Of a DNA stretch of 64,000 nt, positions 8,176 through 16,872 are shown in pieces (the first letter of the stretch is position 1; every line of letters starts with the position of its first letter). Origin of the DNA: PALSA-612 sp963846915 (GTDB taxonomy: Bacteria; Actinomycetota; Thermoleophilia; Gaiellales; Gaiellaceae). The DNA lies in contig CAWJXV010000002.1 in NCBI GenBank assembly GCA_963846915.1, positions 62,001 through 126,000 on the forward strand. Reading direction: 5' to 3'. A program made the translations under genes and the position numbers. The notes under the pieces were generated by a model. It was not told the origin of the DNA. It ran no database searches and saw only the letters and a program-made list of their open reading frames with translations.

Positions 8176-9194
8176 CCGGCGCGCTCATGCTCGAGGACGG
8201 TGAGGTCTTCGCCGGGCGGTCGGTCGGCGCCGCCGGGACAGCGTTCGGCGAGGCCGTCTTCGCGACGGCCATGACCGGCTACCAGGAGCTCGTCACCGAC
8301 CCGAGCTATGCGGAGCAGATCCTCTGCTTCACGGCGCCGATGGTCGGCAACTACGGCGTCGCCGACGAGTGCTGCGAGTCGGGGGCGGTGCACGTGCGCG
8401 GCGTCGTGATGCGCGAGGCGCGCGGGCCCGAGTGGACGGCCTGGCTCAAAGCGAACGGCGTCGTCGCGCTCACCGGCGTCGACACGCGTTCGCTCGTGCT
8501 CCACCTGCGCGACGGCGGCTCGAAGCGGGCCGCGATCGCGACCGGGAAGGTCGACCTCGACGACGTGCGCGGGCAGCCGTCCATGGACGGGCGCTCCCTC
8601 GCCGCCGGCGTCTCGACGCAAGAGCCGTACCGCTTTTGCGACGGAGGGCCGGAGCTCGCGGTTGTCGATTACGGCTGCAAGCGCTCGATCCTCGGTCGCC
8701 TCCAGCACACGGGTGCCGCGGTCACCGTCTACCCGCACGACGCCGACGCGGACACGCTCGCGACGCATGACGGTGTCTTGCTCTCGAACGGCCCCGGCGA
8801 CCCCGAGCCGCTACGGGAGGAGATTGCAACACTGTGTTGCTTGGTCGGGCGGGTGCCGGTGTTCGGGATCTGCCTCGGCCACCAGCTGCTCGCGCTCGCG
8901 ACCGGGCTTGAGACGTTCAAGCTCCCGTTCGGCCACCGCGGCGCCAACCATCCAGTCGTCGACCGGCGCTCCGGCCGCGTCCTCGTGACGAGCCAGAACC
9001 ACGGCTTCGCCGTCCGAGCGAGCGAGGGCCGCGAGGCAACTCACGTCTCGCTCTACGACGGCACGGTCGAGGGGCTCGACTACCCGGAGCTCCGCGCCCG
9101 CTCGGTGCAGTTCCACCCGGAGGCAGGCCCCGGCCCGCACGACGCCTGGCCGCTCCTCGAGACCTGGGTGGAGGATCTCCGTGCCGCGGCGTGA
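8172..9194 (+). CDS. carA: Carbamoyl-phosphate synthase small (glutaminase) subunit
   Basis: Supplies ammonia from glutamine to CarB. The class I glutaminase domain carries the nucleophile Cys234 in GICLGHQ and the His-Glu dyad in QFHPEA. The N-terminal CPSase_sm domain has TAMTGYQE and FTAPMVGNYG. The 340-residue length is a little short for CarA (about 360-380). ATG 8172 overlaps the pyrC stop. Residues 218-224 (IATLCCL) are encoded by a near-palindromic repeat that replaces, without length change, the variable helix before the Cys loop. Confidence 0.95.
   Translation: MTGALMLEDGEVFAGRSVGAAGTAFGEAVFATAMTGYQELVTDPSYAEQILCFTAPMVGNYGVADECCESGAVHVRGVVMREARGPEWTAWLKANGVVALTGVDTRSLVLHLRDGGSKRAAIATGKVDLDDVRGQPSMDGRSLAAGVSTQEPYRFCDGGPELAVVDYGCKRSILGRLQHTGAAVTVYPHDADADTLATHDGVLLSNGPGDPEPLREEIATLCCLVGRVPVFGICLGHQLLALATGLETFKLPFGHRGANHPVVDRRSGRVLVTSQNHGFAVRASEGREATHVSLYDGTVEGLDYPELRARSVQFHPEAGPGPHDAWPLLETWVEDLRAAA
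8822..8844. repeat. Intragenic near-palindrome, copy 1 (in carA)
   Basis: A perfect 15-nt palindrome GCAACACTGTGTTGC (8826-8840, one-base centre) is followed by TTGG. In the reverse strand it reads CCAAGCAACA, then CAG, then TGTTGCAA, aligning with the pyrK and ftsK copies. It is strikingly AT-rich for its surroundings and encodes an unusual Thr-Leu-Cys-Cys-Leu. Confidence 0.6.
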
Positions 9195-12100
9195 CGACCT
9201 CCAATCGGTGCTGATCATCGGCTCGGGGCCGATCGTGATCGGCCAGGCCTGCGAGTTCGACTACGCCGGCTGCCAGGCGCTGAAGGTGCTCCGCGACGAC
9301 GGCTTTCGGACGATCGTCGTCAACTCGAACCCGGCGACGATCATGACCGACCCGGGCTTCGCCGACCGCACCTATCTCGAGCCGCTCGACCTCGAAGGCG
9401 TCGCCGCAGTCATCGAGCGTGAACAGCCGGACGCTGTCCTGCCGACCATGGGCGGCCAGACCGGGCTCAACCTCGCGCGCGACCTCGCCGAGGCCGGGCT
9501 CCTGTTCGGCGCCGAGCTGATCGGCGCGCCGCTCGACGTGATCCAGCGCGCAGAGGACCGAGAGCTCTTCCGCGACGCCGTCCGCAGCGTCGGCCTGGCC
9601 GTGCCGGAGTCGCGGATCGTCACCGCCCCCGACCAGCTCGACGGCGTGAACCTGCCGGCCGTCGTCAGGCCGGCGTTCACCCTCGGCGGCCACGGCGGCG
9701 GCTTCGTCCTCACCGAGAGCGAGCTCGCCCGCCAGGTCGAGACGGGCCTCCACGAGAGCCCGATCGGGCAGGTGCTGGTCGAGGAGTCGGTGCGTGGCTG
9801 GGACGAGTTCGAGCTCGAGGTCGTCCGCGACACGGCGGACAACGTCGTGATCGTGTGCTCGATCGAGAACCTCGACCCGATGGGCGTCCACACCGGCGAC
9901 TCGGTCACCGTCGCGCCGCAGATGACGCTCTCGGACGCGGCCTACCAGGAGCTTCGCGACGCGGCGGCGGCGATCATCCGGGCGGTCGGCGTCGAATGCG
10001 GCGGCTCGAACATCCAGTTCGCGCGCAACCGCGGGACCGGCGAGCTGCGGGTGATCGAGATGAACCCGCGTGTCTCACGTTCCTCGGCGCTCGCGTCGAA
10101 GGCGACCGGCTATCCGATCGCGAAGGTCGCGGCCAGGCTCGCGGTCGGCTACACGCTCGACGAGATCCCGAACGACCTGACGGGGACGACGCCGGCGAGC
10201 TTCGAGCCGACGCTCGACTACGTCGTCGTCAAGTTCCCGCGCTTTGCGTTCGAGAAGTTCCCCGGCGCGGACACCACGCTGGGGACGCAGATGAAGTCGG
10301 TCGGCGAGTCGATGGGGATCGGGCGCACGTTCGCCGAGGCGTTCTGGAAGGCGCGGCGCGGTCTCGAGATCGACCCCGAGTGGCGTCCCGAGAACCTCCA
10401 CCCGTGGTTCGCCCGCGAGCTCGAGGCCCCGCGGCCGACAGGCGACGTCGCCTACCGGCGCGTCGACTCCTGCGCGGGCGAGGTGGCAGCCGACTCGAAC
10501 TACTTCTACTCGACCCGTGGCGAGCTCGACGAGCGGCCTCCCGAGCCGGGCCGCAGCGTCGTCATCCTCGGCTCCGGCCCCAACCGGATCGGCCAGGGGA
10601 TCGAGTTCGACTACTGCTGCGTCCACGCCGCGCAGTCGTTCCGCGGCCTCGGCTACGAGTCGGTGATGGTGAACTGCAACCCGGAGACCGTCTCGACCGA
10701 TTACGACACGTCCGACCGGTTGTACTTCGAGCCGCTCGACGAGGAGTCCGTTCTGGCCGTGCTCGAGCGCGAGCAGCCGGTCGGCGTCTGCATCCAGTTC
10801 GGCGGCCAGACGCCGCTCAAGCTCGCCCGTGCCATCGAGCGCGCCGGCCATCGCATCCTCGGGACACCGTTCGACGCAGTCGACCTCGCGGAGGACCGCG
10901 AGCGCTTCGGCGGCGTGCTCGCGCGGCTCGGGATCCGCTGCCCGGAGTGGGGGACGGCACGGAGCGCGGTGGAGGCGATCGAGGTCGCCGAGCGGATCGA
11001 CTACCCCGTCCTCGTCCGGCCCTCGTACGTCCTCGGCGGCCGCGCGATGCGGGTCTGCTACCGACCCGATCAGATCGACGCCGCCTTCGACCACCTCGTC
11101 GGGCCGGTCCTCGTCGACCGCTTCCTCGAGGGCGCGCTCGAGATCGACGTCGACGCGCTCTGCGACGGGGAGGAGACCTACGTCGCAGCCGTGATGGAGC
11201 ACGTCGAGGAAGCCGGCGTTCACTCGGGCGACTCGTCCTGCGTGCTTCCGCCGCACTCGCTCGCCCCGTCGCACGAGCGGGAGATCCGTTCGGTTGTCCA
11301 GCGGCTCGCGCCGGCGCTCGGCGTCGTCGGCCTGATCAACGTCCAGCTCGCCGTCCTCGGGGGTGACGTCTACGTGCTCGAGGCCAACCCCAGGGCCTCG
11401 CGCACCGTCCCGTTCGCGAGCAAGGCGATCGGCGTCAACCTCGTCGAGGCGGCCTGCCGGCTGATGGCGGGCGCCCGCGTGCCCGAGCTCGTCCTGCCGC
11501 GGCGCCGCGCCGGCCGGCCGCACCGGGGGCCGGTCTCGGTCAAGGCGGCCGTGCTCCCGTTCGCACGCTTCCCCGGCAGCGACCCGGTGCTCGGGCCCGA
11601 GATGCGCTCGACCGGCGAGGTGATGGCCTTCGCGCTCGACTTCCCGAGCGCGTTCGCGAAGGCCGAGCGCGCCGCCGGCCGGCCGCTGCCCACCGAGGGC
11701 ACCGCGTTCCTGTCCGTCCGGGACGAGGACAAGGCAGCGCTCGTCCCCGTCGCGCAGGCGCTCGTCGTCCTCGGCTTCCGACTCGTCGCGACCGAGGGCA
11801 CGGCGGCCGCGTTGACCGCGGTCGGGATCGACGTGGAGCCCGTCGCGAAGGTGTCCGACGCCGCCGGGGATTCGAGGACGGTCGTTGACCTGATCCGCAA
11901 GCGCCGCTGCCAGCTCGTCCTCAACACTCCGCAGGGGTCCGAGGCGCGGAGCGACGGCTACCGGATCCGGGAGGCGGCGCTGCGGGCGCGGGTCCCATGC
12001 ATCACGACGCTCGCGGGCGCGGCAGCCGCTGTCGAGGCGATCGCGGGTGCCCGGACAGAGGCCGCACGTTCCCTGCAGGAGCGGCATGAGGCGCAGCGCA

Positions 12101-12240
12101 GGGAGACCCATGGTTCCCCCGCGGGCCTCCTCCTTCACGACGGTCCGCAGCGAGCAGGCGCGCGGGCTCTCGCCGGACCAGGCCCGGCATCGCCCTCTGA
12201 CGATCTCCTCGAAACGGGCGACGGAAAGCAAAATGCGTAG
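9181..12240 (+). CDS. carB: Carbamoyl-phosphate synthase large subunit
   Basis: Makes carbamoyl phosphate for pyrimidines and arginine. This is a duplicated ATP-grasp protein, 1019 residues. SGPIVIGQACEFDYAG opens the first half and SGPNRIGQGIEFDYCC the second, and an MGS-like allosteric domain follows (FLSVRDEDK). GTG 9181 overlaps the carA end by 14 nt. The conserved family end is near TEAARSLQERHEA; after it about 50 residues of low-similarity sequence run on to a TAG that overlaps the pyrK ATG. That tail may be an acquired extension or the result of an indel. Confidence 0.95.
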   Translation: MPRRDDLQSVLIIGSGPIVIGQACEFDYAGCQALKVLRDDGFRTIVVNSNPATIMTDPGFADRTYLEPLDLEGVAAVIEREQPDAVLPTMGGQTGLNLARDLAEAGLLFGAELIGAPLDVIQRAEDRELFRDAVRSVGLAVPESRIVTAPDQLDGVNLPAVVRPAFTLGGHGGGFVLTESELARQVETGLHESPIGQVLVEESVRGWDEFELEVVRDTADNVVIVCSIENLDPMGVHTGDSVTVAPQMTLSDAAYQELRDAAAAIIRAVGVECGGSNIQFARNRGTGELRVIEMNPRVSRSSALASKATGYPIAKVAARLAVGYTLDEIPNDLTGTTPASFEPTLDYVVVKFPRFAFEKFPGADTTLGTQMKSVGESMGIGRTFAEAFWKARRGLEIDPEWRPENLHPWFARELEAPRPTGDVAYRRVDSCAGEVAADSNYFYSTRGELDERPPEPGRSVVILGSGPNRIGQGIEFDYCCVHAAQSFRGLGYESVMVNCNPETVSTDYDTSDRLYFEPLDEESVLAVLEREQPVGVCIQFGGQTPLKLARAIERAGHRILGTPFDAVDLAEDRERFGGVLARLGIRCPEWGTARSAVEAIEVAERIDYPVLVRPSYVLGGRAMRVCYRPDQIDAAFDHLVGPVLVDRFLEGALEIDVDALCDGEETYVAAVMEHVEEAGVHSGDSSCVLPPHSLAPSHEREIRSVVQRLAPALGVVGLINVQLAVLGGDVYVLEANPRASRTVPFASKAIGVNLVEAACRLMAGARVPELVLPRRRAGRPHRGPVSVKAAVLPFARFPGSDPVLGPEMRSTGEVMAFALDFPSAFAKAERAAGRPLPTEGTAFLSVRDEDKAALVPVAQALVVLGFRLVATEGTAAALTAVGIDVEPVAKVSDAAGDSRTVVDLIRKRRCQLVLNTPQGSEARSDGYRIREAALRARVPCITTLAGAAAAVEAIAGARTEAARSLQERHEAQRRETHGSPAGLLLHDGPQRAGARALAGPGPASPSDDLLETGDGKQNA

Positions 12241-12892
12241 CCGCGAGCGCCTCCGCGTGACCGGCGTCGAGCCGATTGGCCTCTACACGCTGCTGCGGGT
12301 GGAGCGGGACGGGCTCGATCCGGGCCGGCCCGGGCAGTTCTTCATGCTCTCGCCGCCCGGCCGCGTGCTGCCGCGACCGATGAGCCTCTGCCTCGCGCCG
12401 CCGGGCGAGCTCGCTTTCCTGCTCGACCCGATCGGCCCCGGCACCCGCGCGCTCTGCGGGCTCGAGCCGGGCGATCGCCTCGACGTCTTCGGGCCGCTCG
12501 GCAACGGCTTCGACCTCGACGTCGACCGGCCGCTGCTCGTCGGCGGCGGCATCGGCATCGCGCCCCTCCCGTACCTCTCCGACGCGCTCGGCATGCCGCC
12601 CGCCGTACTCGGCTTCCGCAGCGACGCGCATGCCGAGGCCGCCGCTCTCCTTCCGCAGGCCGAGGTCGTCGTCGACCCGATCCTTGTAACAAGTTGTTGC
12701 TTGGAGGGGTTCGATGTGCTCGCGTGCGGGCCGGAGCCGATGCTCGACGCCGTCGCCGAACGCTGCCCCGGCGCCCAGCTCGCCTGGGAGGCACCGATGG
12801 CCTGCGGCTACGGCGCGTGCTTCGGCTGCGCAGTCGAGATCGGCGGCCAGTGGAAGCGCCTCTGTGTGGAAGGCCCCGTCCTTGCTGCTTAA
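12233..12892 (+). CDS. pyrK: Dihydroorotate dehydrogenase electron transfer subunit
   Basis: This FAD/[2Fe-2S] subunit of type 1B DHODH passes electrons from PyrD to NAD. It has an N-terminal ferredoxin-reductase-like FAD barrel (RPMSLCLA), the nucleotide-binding GGGIGIAPL, CGPEPML and a C-terminal cluster motif with Cys191, Cys196, Cys199 and Cys211. ATG 12233 has GGAAAG at 12223 and overlaps the carB stop; an in-frame ATG 12110 would add a 41-residue tail without family support. Length is 219 residues, shorter than usual (about 255). Residues 151-157 (LVTSCCL) come from repeat copy 2. Confidence 0.9.
   Translation: MRSRERLRVTGVEPIGLYTLLRVERDGLDPGRPGQFFMLSPPGRVLPRPMSLCLAPPGELAFLLDPIGPGTRALCGLEPGDRLDVFGPLGNGFDLDVDRPLLVGGGIGIAPLPYLSDALGMPPAVLGFRSDAHAEAAALLPQAEVVVDPILVTSCCLEGFDVLACGPEPMLDAVAERCPGAQLAWEAPMACGYGACFGCAVEIGGQWKRLCVEGPVLAA
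12682..12704. repeat. Intragenic near-palindrome, copy 2 (in pyrK)
   Basis: The core GTAACAAGTTGTTGC (12686-12700) is an imperfect palindrome with a one-base centre, preceded by CCTT and followed by TTGG. Its reverse complement matches the ftsK copy at 21 of 23 positions. The two differences are a C/T and an A/G at mirror positions of the palindrome. Orientation and reading frame are the same as in carA (LVTSCCL versus IATLCCL). Confidence 0.75.
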
Positions 12893-13754
12893 CGCCTCCG
12901 GCTGCCTCGACGCGCTGACCGCACCCGAGGTCGCGCGACAGCTCGACGCGTTCGTGACCAAGACGGTCACGCCGCTCCCGCGCCCCGGCAACGCGCCCGT
13001 CCGCATCGTCGAGACCGAGGCGGGGATGCTGAACTCGATCGGGCTCGCGAACCCGGGGCGCGAGCGCTTCCTCGCCGACTCGCTGCCGCGCCTCCGGGAG
13101 CTCGACCTGCCGCTGTGGGTGTCGGTCGGCGGCTTCGCGGCCCGCGAATACGCGGAGACGTGCGAGCGCCTCGAGGACGTCACGGTCGAGCTCAACCTCT
13201 CCTGCCCGAACGTCGACGAGGCGCCGGAGTCAGCGGCCGAGATCGTCGCCGCCTGCCGGGCGGCGACGAGGCTGCCGCTCTACGCGAAGCTCTCGCCGGC
13301 CGCCTGGGACATCGGCGAGGTCGCTCGCGCGGTCGACGCGGCCGGTGCCGACGGCCTCTCGCTCGTCAACACGATGCGCGGCCTCGCGCTCGACGAACGC
13401 ACGCTGCGGCCCGTCCTCGGCACCGCGACCGGGGGCTACTCGGGGCCGGCGCTGCGCCCGATCGCGCTCGCCGCCGTCTTCGCCTGCCGCCGCGCGACCG
13501 CCCTGCCGATCGTCGGGATGGGCGGGGTCACGACGGGGCGTGACGCGCTCGAGCTCATGGCCGCGGGAGCCTCGGCGGTCGCGCTCGGCACCGCTCTGTT
13601 CGCCGATCCGGATGCGCCTGCCCGGGTCCGGGCCGAGCTCCAGGTCGAGCTCGACAGGCTCGGGCTCGACTCCTTCGACGCCGTGAGGGGGCTCGCCCAC
13701 GCCGGCGGTGTCGTCCTCCGGGACCCGGCAGTTGCGGGTCCCGCACCGAAGTAA
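12864..13754 (+). CDS. pyrD: Dihydroorotate dehydrogenase, catalytic subunit (type 1B)
   Basis: Oxidises dihydroorotate to orotate with FMN. This 296-residue TIM barrel has NASGCLDAL, NSIGLANPG, the catalytic-loop cysteine in ELNLSCPNV, KLSPAAWDI, and the FMN phosphate glycines in VGMGGVTTGRDA. Cys (not Ser) at the base position and the adjacent pyrK identify class 1B. GTG 12864 overlaps pyrK by 29 nt; TTG 12882 is an alternative. The usual next gene pyrF is absent; mihF follows. Confidence 0.92.
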   Translation: MWKAPSLLLNASGCLDALTAPEVARQLDAFVTKTVTPLPRPGNAPVRIVETEAGMLNSIGLANPGRERFLADSLPRLRELDLPLWVSVGGFAAREYAETCERLEDVTVELNLSCPNVDEAPESAAEIVAACRAATRLPLYAKLSPAAWDIGEVARAVDAAGADGLSLVNTMRGLALDERTLRPVLGTATGGYSGPALRPIALAAVFACRRATALPIVGMGGVTTGRDALELMAAGASAVALGTALFADPDAPARVRAELQVELDRLGLDSFDAVRGLAHAGGVVLRDPAVAGPAPK

Positions 13755-13771
13755 GTACGCTCGACAAGGGC

Positions 13772-13802
13772 TTGCAGAAGTCCCGCGTAGCGGTGTTAGT
13801 AT
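13772..13802 (+). promoter_or_regulatory. Promoter of mihF
   Basis: TTGCAG (13772-13777) and an extended -10 TGtTAGTAT (TG 13794-13795, TAGTAT 13797-13802) lie 19 bp apart. Transcription near 13809 would leave only a few untranslated bases before the ATG at 13816, separating mihF from the pyr operon. Confidence 0.55.
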
Positions 13803-13815
13803 CGACGCCCCACCC

Positions 13816-14145
13816 ATGGCCGCGTCCAAGACTCAAAGCCAGGCGCCATCGCGTTCACTCGATCAGCGGATGGACGCACTCCGGCGAGCCAACGACATCC
13901 GGGTCAAACGGGCGCAGCTGAAGAAGGACCTCAAGCTCGGTCAGATGCGCATCGACGTGATCCTCAGCGATCCTCCCGAGTACGTCTCGACCGCGAAGGT
14001 CCTCGACATGCTGATGGCGGTGCCGAAGTTCGGCCAGGTGAAGGCGAAGCGGTACCTGAACCAGTGTCGGATCAGCGAGTCGAAGACGGTGGGCGGGCTC
14101 TCCGACCGGCAGCGCACCGAGCTGATTGGGCTCTTCAGCCGGTAG
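13816..14145 (+). CDS. mihF: Actinobacterial integration host factor
   Basis: This 109-residue basic nucleoid protein of the actinobacterial mIHF/sIHF family binds DNA non-specifically and condenses or bends it. The helix-two-turn-helix region reads LKLGQMRIDVIL and VLDMLMAVPKFGQVKAKRYL, the conserved block of this family. Position between the pyrimidine operon and gmk is the standard actinobacterial one. A strong extended -10 sits 13 bp upstream. Confidence 0.93.
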   Translation: MAASKTQSQAPSRSLDQRMDALRRANDIRVKRAQLKKDLKLGQMRIDVILSDPPEYVSTAKVLDMLMAVPKFGQVKAKRYLNQCRISESKTVGGLSDRQRTELIGLFSR

Positions 14146-14158
14146 AGGCCTCCTCGGC

Positions 14159-14761
14159 TTGCGACGCCGCCGGGGCGATTCCGGCGGCGGGACATCGCCC
14201 GTCATCGTGATCACCGGCCCTTCGGGGGCGGGGAAGGGGACGTTGATCCGGGCACTCCTGCCGCGCGTCCCGGACCTCGAGCTCGCGGTCTCGGCGACGA
14301 CGCGGCTCCGCCGCGAGGGCGAGATCGAGGGGCGCGACTACTACTACCTCTCCGAGGCGGATTTTGCCCGGCGGGTCGCGAACGGCGAGTTCCTCGAGCA
14401 CATCACCTACGTCTCGGGCCAGCGCTACGGCACGTTGCGGGAGGAGGTCGAGCGGATCGGGAACGAGGGCCGCATCACCGTGCTCGAGCTCGAGACCGAG
14501 GGCGCGCTCAAGGTCGCCGAGGAGATCCCCGGTGTCGTGACCGTGTTCGTGACGGCCCCGCGCGCCGAGCTAGAGCGGCGGCTGCGCGAGCGCGCGACCG
14601 AGAGCGCCGGAGAGATCGGCGAGCGGCTCGACCTCGCCGAGAGCCAGCTCCTGCAAGCGAGCCTCTTCGACCACGTCGTCGAGAACGACGACCTCGCCCA
14701 AGCCCTCGACGAGCTCGTCCAGATCGTCGACGCCGCCCGGAAGGACCGGGACGATCGGTAG
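14159..14761 (+). CDS. gmk: Guanylate kinase
   Basis: Phosphorylates GMP to GDP. The P-loop is GPSGAGKGT, followed by SATTRLRREGE and GRDYYYL (GMP binding) and the lid region ERLRERATE. No ATG or GTG is well placed: TTG 14159 has GAGG at 14147-14150; TTG 14126 and GTG 14207 are alternatives. At about 200 residues it is normal length. It lies 13 bp after mihF and is probably co-transcribed with it. Confidence 0.93.
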   Translation: MRRRRGDSGGGTSPVIVITGPSGAGKGTLIRALLPRVPDLELAVSATTRLRREGEIEGRDYYYLSEADFARRVANGEFLEHITYVSGQRYGTLREEVERIGNEGRITVLELETEGALKVAEEIPGVVTVFVTAPRAELERRLRERATESAGEIGERLDLAESQLLQASLFDHVVENDDLAQALDELVQIVDAARKDRDDR

Positions 14762-14770
14762 CATGGCCGC

Positions 14771-14998
14771 ATGATCCAACCTCGCATCGACAAGCTGTTC
14801 GGCAACGTCGACAGCCGCTACGCGCTCGTGATCGTCGCGGCCAAGCGGGCCCGGCAGATCAACAACTACCACCATCAGCTCGGCGAAGGCACGTTCGAGG
14901 AGCTCCCGCCCCTCGTCGAGTCGCGCTCCAAGAACTACTTGACGCTGGCCCTCGAGGAGATCGCCGAGGGCAAGATCAAGTACACGTATCCCAGCTGA
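14771..14998 (+). CDS. rpoZ: RNA polymerase omega subunit
   Basis: This 75-residue omega subunit promotes RNA polymerase assembly. It shows the signature SRYALVIVAAKRARQIN with the conserved acidic/lysine pattern and a C-terminal ALEEIAEGKIKY. The gmk stop is part of a TAGCAT (14759-14764) that lies 6 nt before this ATG, so it may also have its own leaderless start. Confidence 0.93.
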   Translation: MIQPRIDKLFGNVDSRYALVIVAAKRARQINNYHHQLGEGTFEELPPLVESRSKNYLTLALEEIAEGKIKYTYPS

Positions 14999-15046
14999 CC
15001 CGGGCCGGCGCGAGCCGGAACGGGTCGGACAGGGCACAATTCGTCC

Positions 15047-16198
15047 ATGGCCCGTGTGATTCTCGGCGTCACCGGCGGGATTGCCGCCTACAAGGCGTGC
15101 GAGCTCTGCCGGCTCCTCGTCAAGGCGGGGCACGAGGTCACGCCCGTCCTCACCGCGGACGCCGAGCGGTTCGTCACCGCGCACACCTTCGAGGCGCTGG
15201 CGCGCCGCGAGGCACCGCGCGACCTGTACCCGCACCTCCTCGACGCCGACCTGCTCGTCGTTGCGCCGCTCTCGGCCAACACGCTCGCCAAGCTCGCGCA
15301 CGGGATCGCCGACAACGTCCTCACGCAGACCGCGCTCGCTTTCGGCGGCCGCGTGCTCGTCGCGCCGGCGATGAACGTCCGCATGTGGGCGCACCCCGCG
15401 ACGCAGGCGAGCGCGACGCTCCTCACCGAGCGCGGGGTCGAGCTGATCGGACCGGAGGAGGGCGAGCTCGCCGAGGGCGAGACCGGCCTCGGCCGGATGA
15501 CGGAGCCGGAGGAGATCTTCGCCCGCTGCCAGGTCCTCCTCGGCGCCGGCGGCAAGCTCGAGGGCAAACGCGTACTCGTGTCCGCGGGCGGGACGCGGGA
15601 GCCGCTCGACGCGGTCCGCTTCCTCGGCAACCGCTCCTCGGGTCGCATGGGCGTCGCCCTCGCCGAGGAGGCCCGCCGCCGGGGCGCGTCCGTGACGCTG
15701 CTCGCAGCCAACCTCGGCGTGGCCGTTCCGCGCGGCATCGAGGTCGTGCAGACACCCACGGCCGCGGACATGCGCACCGCGGCCGAGATGCACTCTGATG
15801 CCGACGTCGTGGTCATGGCCGCCGCGGTCGCCGACTACCGCCCGACCGAGCCGATCGACGGCAAGCGCCCCAAGGACGAGCAGGGCTGGAGCGTCGAGCT
15901 CGAGCCGACCGTCGACATCCTCCGCGAGCTCGGCGCCGCCCGCAGCAACGGGCAGGTGCTCGTCGGCTTCGCCGCCGACACGGGGGAGACGGGCCTGGCG
16001 CGTGCGCGTGAGAAGCTCGCGACGAAGGGAGCCGACCTGATCGTCTTCAACGACGTCGCCCGCGACGGGATCGGCTTCGACGCGACCGACAACGAGGTCG
16101 TGCTCGTCTCGAGCCTGCACGAGCGCGCCGTTCCGCGCGCCCGCAAGGAAGCGATCGCCGCCGCCGTCCTCGACGCGGTCGAAGACCTCCTGGCGTGA
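15047..16198 (+). CDS. coaBC: Phosphopantothenoylcysteine decarboxylase / phosphopantothenate-cysteine ligase
   Basis: This bifunctional coenzyme A enzyme has 383 residues. The N-terminal CoaC flavoprotein half shows GVTGGIAAYKA, the catalytic His region in VTAHTFEAL, SANTLAKLAHGIADN and APAMNVRMW. The C-terminal CoaB half shows VSAGGTREPLD, NRSSGRMG, AAAVADYRP and a lysine-rich KLATKGADLIVFND loop. CACAAT lies 6 nt before ATG, the leaderless-type spacing. The stop overlaps the next GTG. Confidence 0.95.
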   Translation: MARVILGVTGGIAAYKACELCRLLVKAGHEVTPVLTADAERFVTAHTFEALARREAPRDLYPHLLDADLLVVAPLSANTLAKLAHGIADNVLTQTALAFGGRVLVAPAMNVRMWAHPATQASATLLTERGVELIGPEEGELAEGETGLGRMTEPEEIFARCQVLLGAGGKLEGKRVLVSAGGTREPLDAVRFLGNRSSGRMGVALAEEARRRGASVTLLAANLGVAVPRGIEVVQTPTAADMRTAAEMHSDADVVVMAAAVADYRPTEPIDGKRPKDEQGWSVELEPTVDILRELGAARSNGQVLVGFAADTGETGLARAREKLATKGADLIVFNDVARDGIGFDATDNEVVLVSSLHERAVPRARKEAIAAAVLDAVEDLLA

Positions 16199-16872
16199 TC
16201 CAGGCGGTCGTGATGGCGGCCGGCGAGGGCCGTCGCCTCCGACCCCTGACCGAGCGCTACGCGAAAGCCGTCCTGCCAATTGACGGCCGGCCGGTGATCC
16301 TCGGCCTCCTGGAGGAGCTCCGCTCGGCCGGCGTCGGTCGCGTGACCGTCGTGACAGGCCACCTCGCCGACCAGGTCGAGCGGCTGCTCGGCGGCGCTCC
16401 TGCCGAGCTCCGCGTCGTCCGCCAGACCGAGCCGCTCGGCTCTGCCGACGCCGTCCGCCGGGCCGAGCTCGAACCGCCGTACCTCGTGCTCGGGGCCGAC
16501 ACGCAGTTCGCTCCCGGGGCCGTGGCGGCCTTCGTCGAGCGGGCACCGGCCTACGACAACGCGCTCGCGGTCCGGCCGAGGCCGGGCGCGCTGCAGCGAG
16601 ACCGCGTGCGCGTCGAGGCGGGGCTCGTGACGCGCTTTCAGGACGGCGAGCTGGACGGCGGTCTCGTCGGCGCACCCCTGTGGCTCGTCGGCCCGAGCGC
16701 GCACCGCCACCTCGACGGCGTCCCGGGTCCTCCGTACGAGCTCCGCGACGCGATGGAGCATGCGCTCGAGGAAGGCTTCGGCGTCGGCGCGATCGAGGTC
16801 GGCCCGACGCGTGAGCTGACGACGCCGTTCGACGTGTTGGTCGAGAACTTCGGGTATCTGAAGGACCTGTGA
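16195..16872 (+). CDS. Nucleotidyltransferase (sugar-phosphate type)
   Basis: This 225-residue protein begins VMAAGEGRRLRPLTERYAKA, the NTP-binding loop of the GlmU/RmlA/MurU group, with ADTQF as the metal-binding acidic region and GSADAV. There is no C-terminal left-handed helix, so it is a stand-alone transferase; the exact sugar is not predictable. GTG 16195 overlaps the coaBC stop (GTGA). Confidence 0.8.
   Translation: MIQAVVMAAGEGRRLRPLTERYAKAVLPIDGRPVILGLLEELRSAGVGRVTVVTGHLADQVERLLGGAPAELRVVRQTEPLGSADAVRRAELEPPYLVLGADTQFAPGAVAAFVERAPAYDNALAVRPRPGALQRDRVRVEAGLVTRFQDGELDGGLVGAPLWLVGPSAHRHLDGVPGPPYELRDAMEHALEEGFGVGAIEVGPTRELTTPFDVLVENFGYLKDL

Noticed and set aside
8822..8844. parS, dif, KOPS or Ter identity for the near-palindrome
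   Set aside because: It lacks the parS core (TGTTTCACGTGAAACA), the dif arm layout and known Ter consensus sequences; similarity is limited to TTGTT/AACAA runs.
9955..12231. Very long antisense open frames (for example opposite carB, pnp and dapA)
   Set aside because: They follow the GC-rich third-position pattern of the genuine + strand genes and have no family motifs or ribosome sites; they are shadows.
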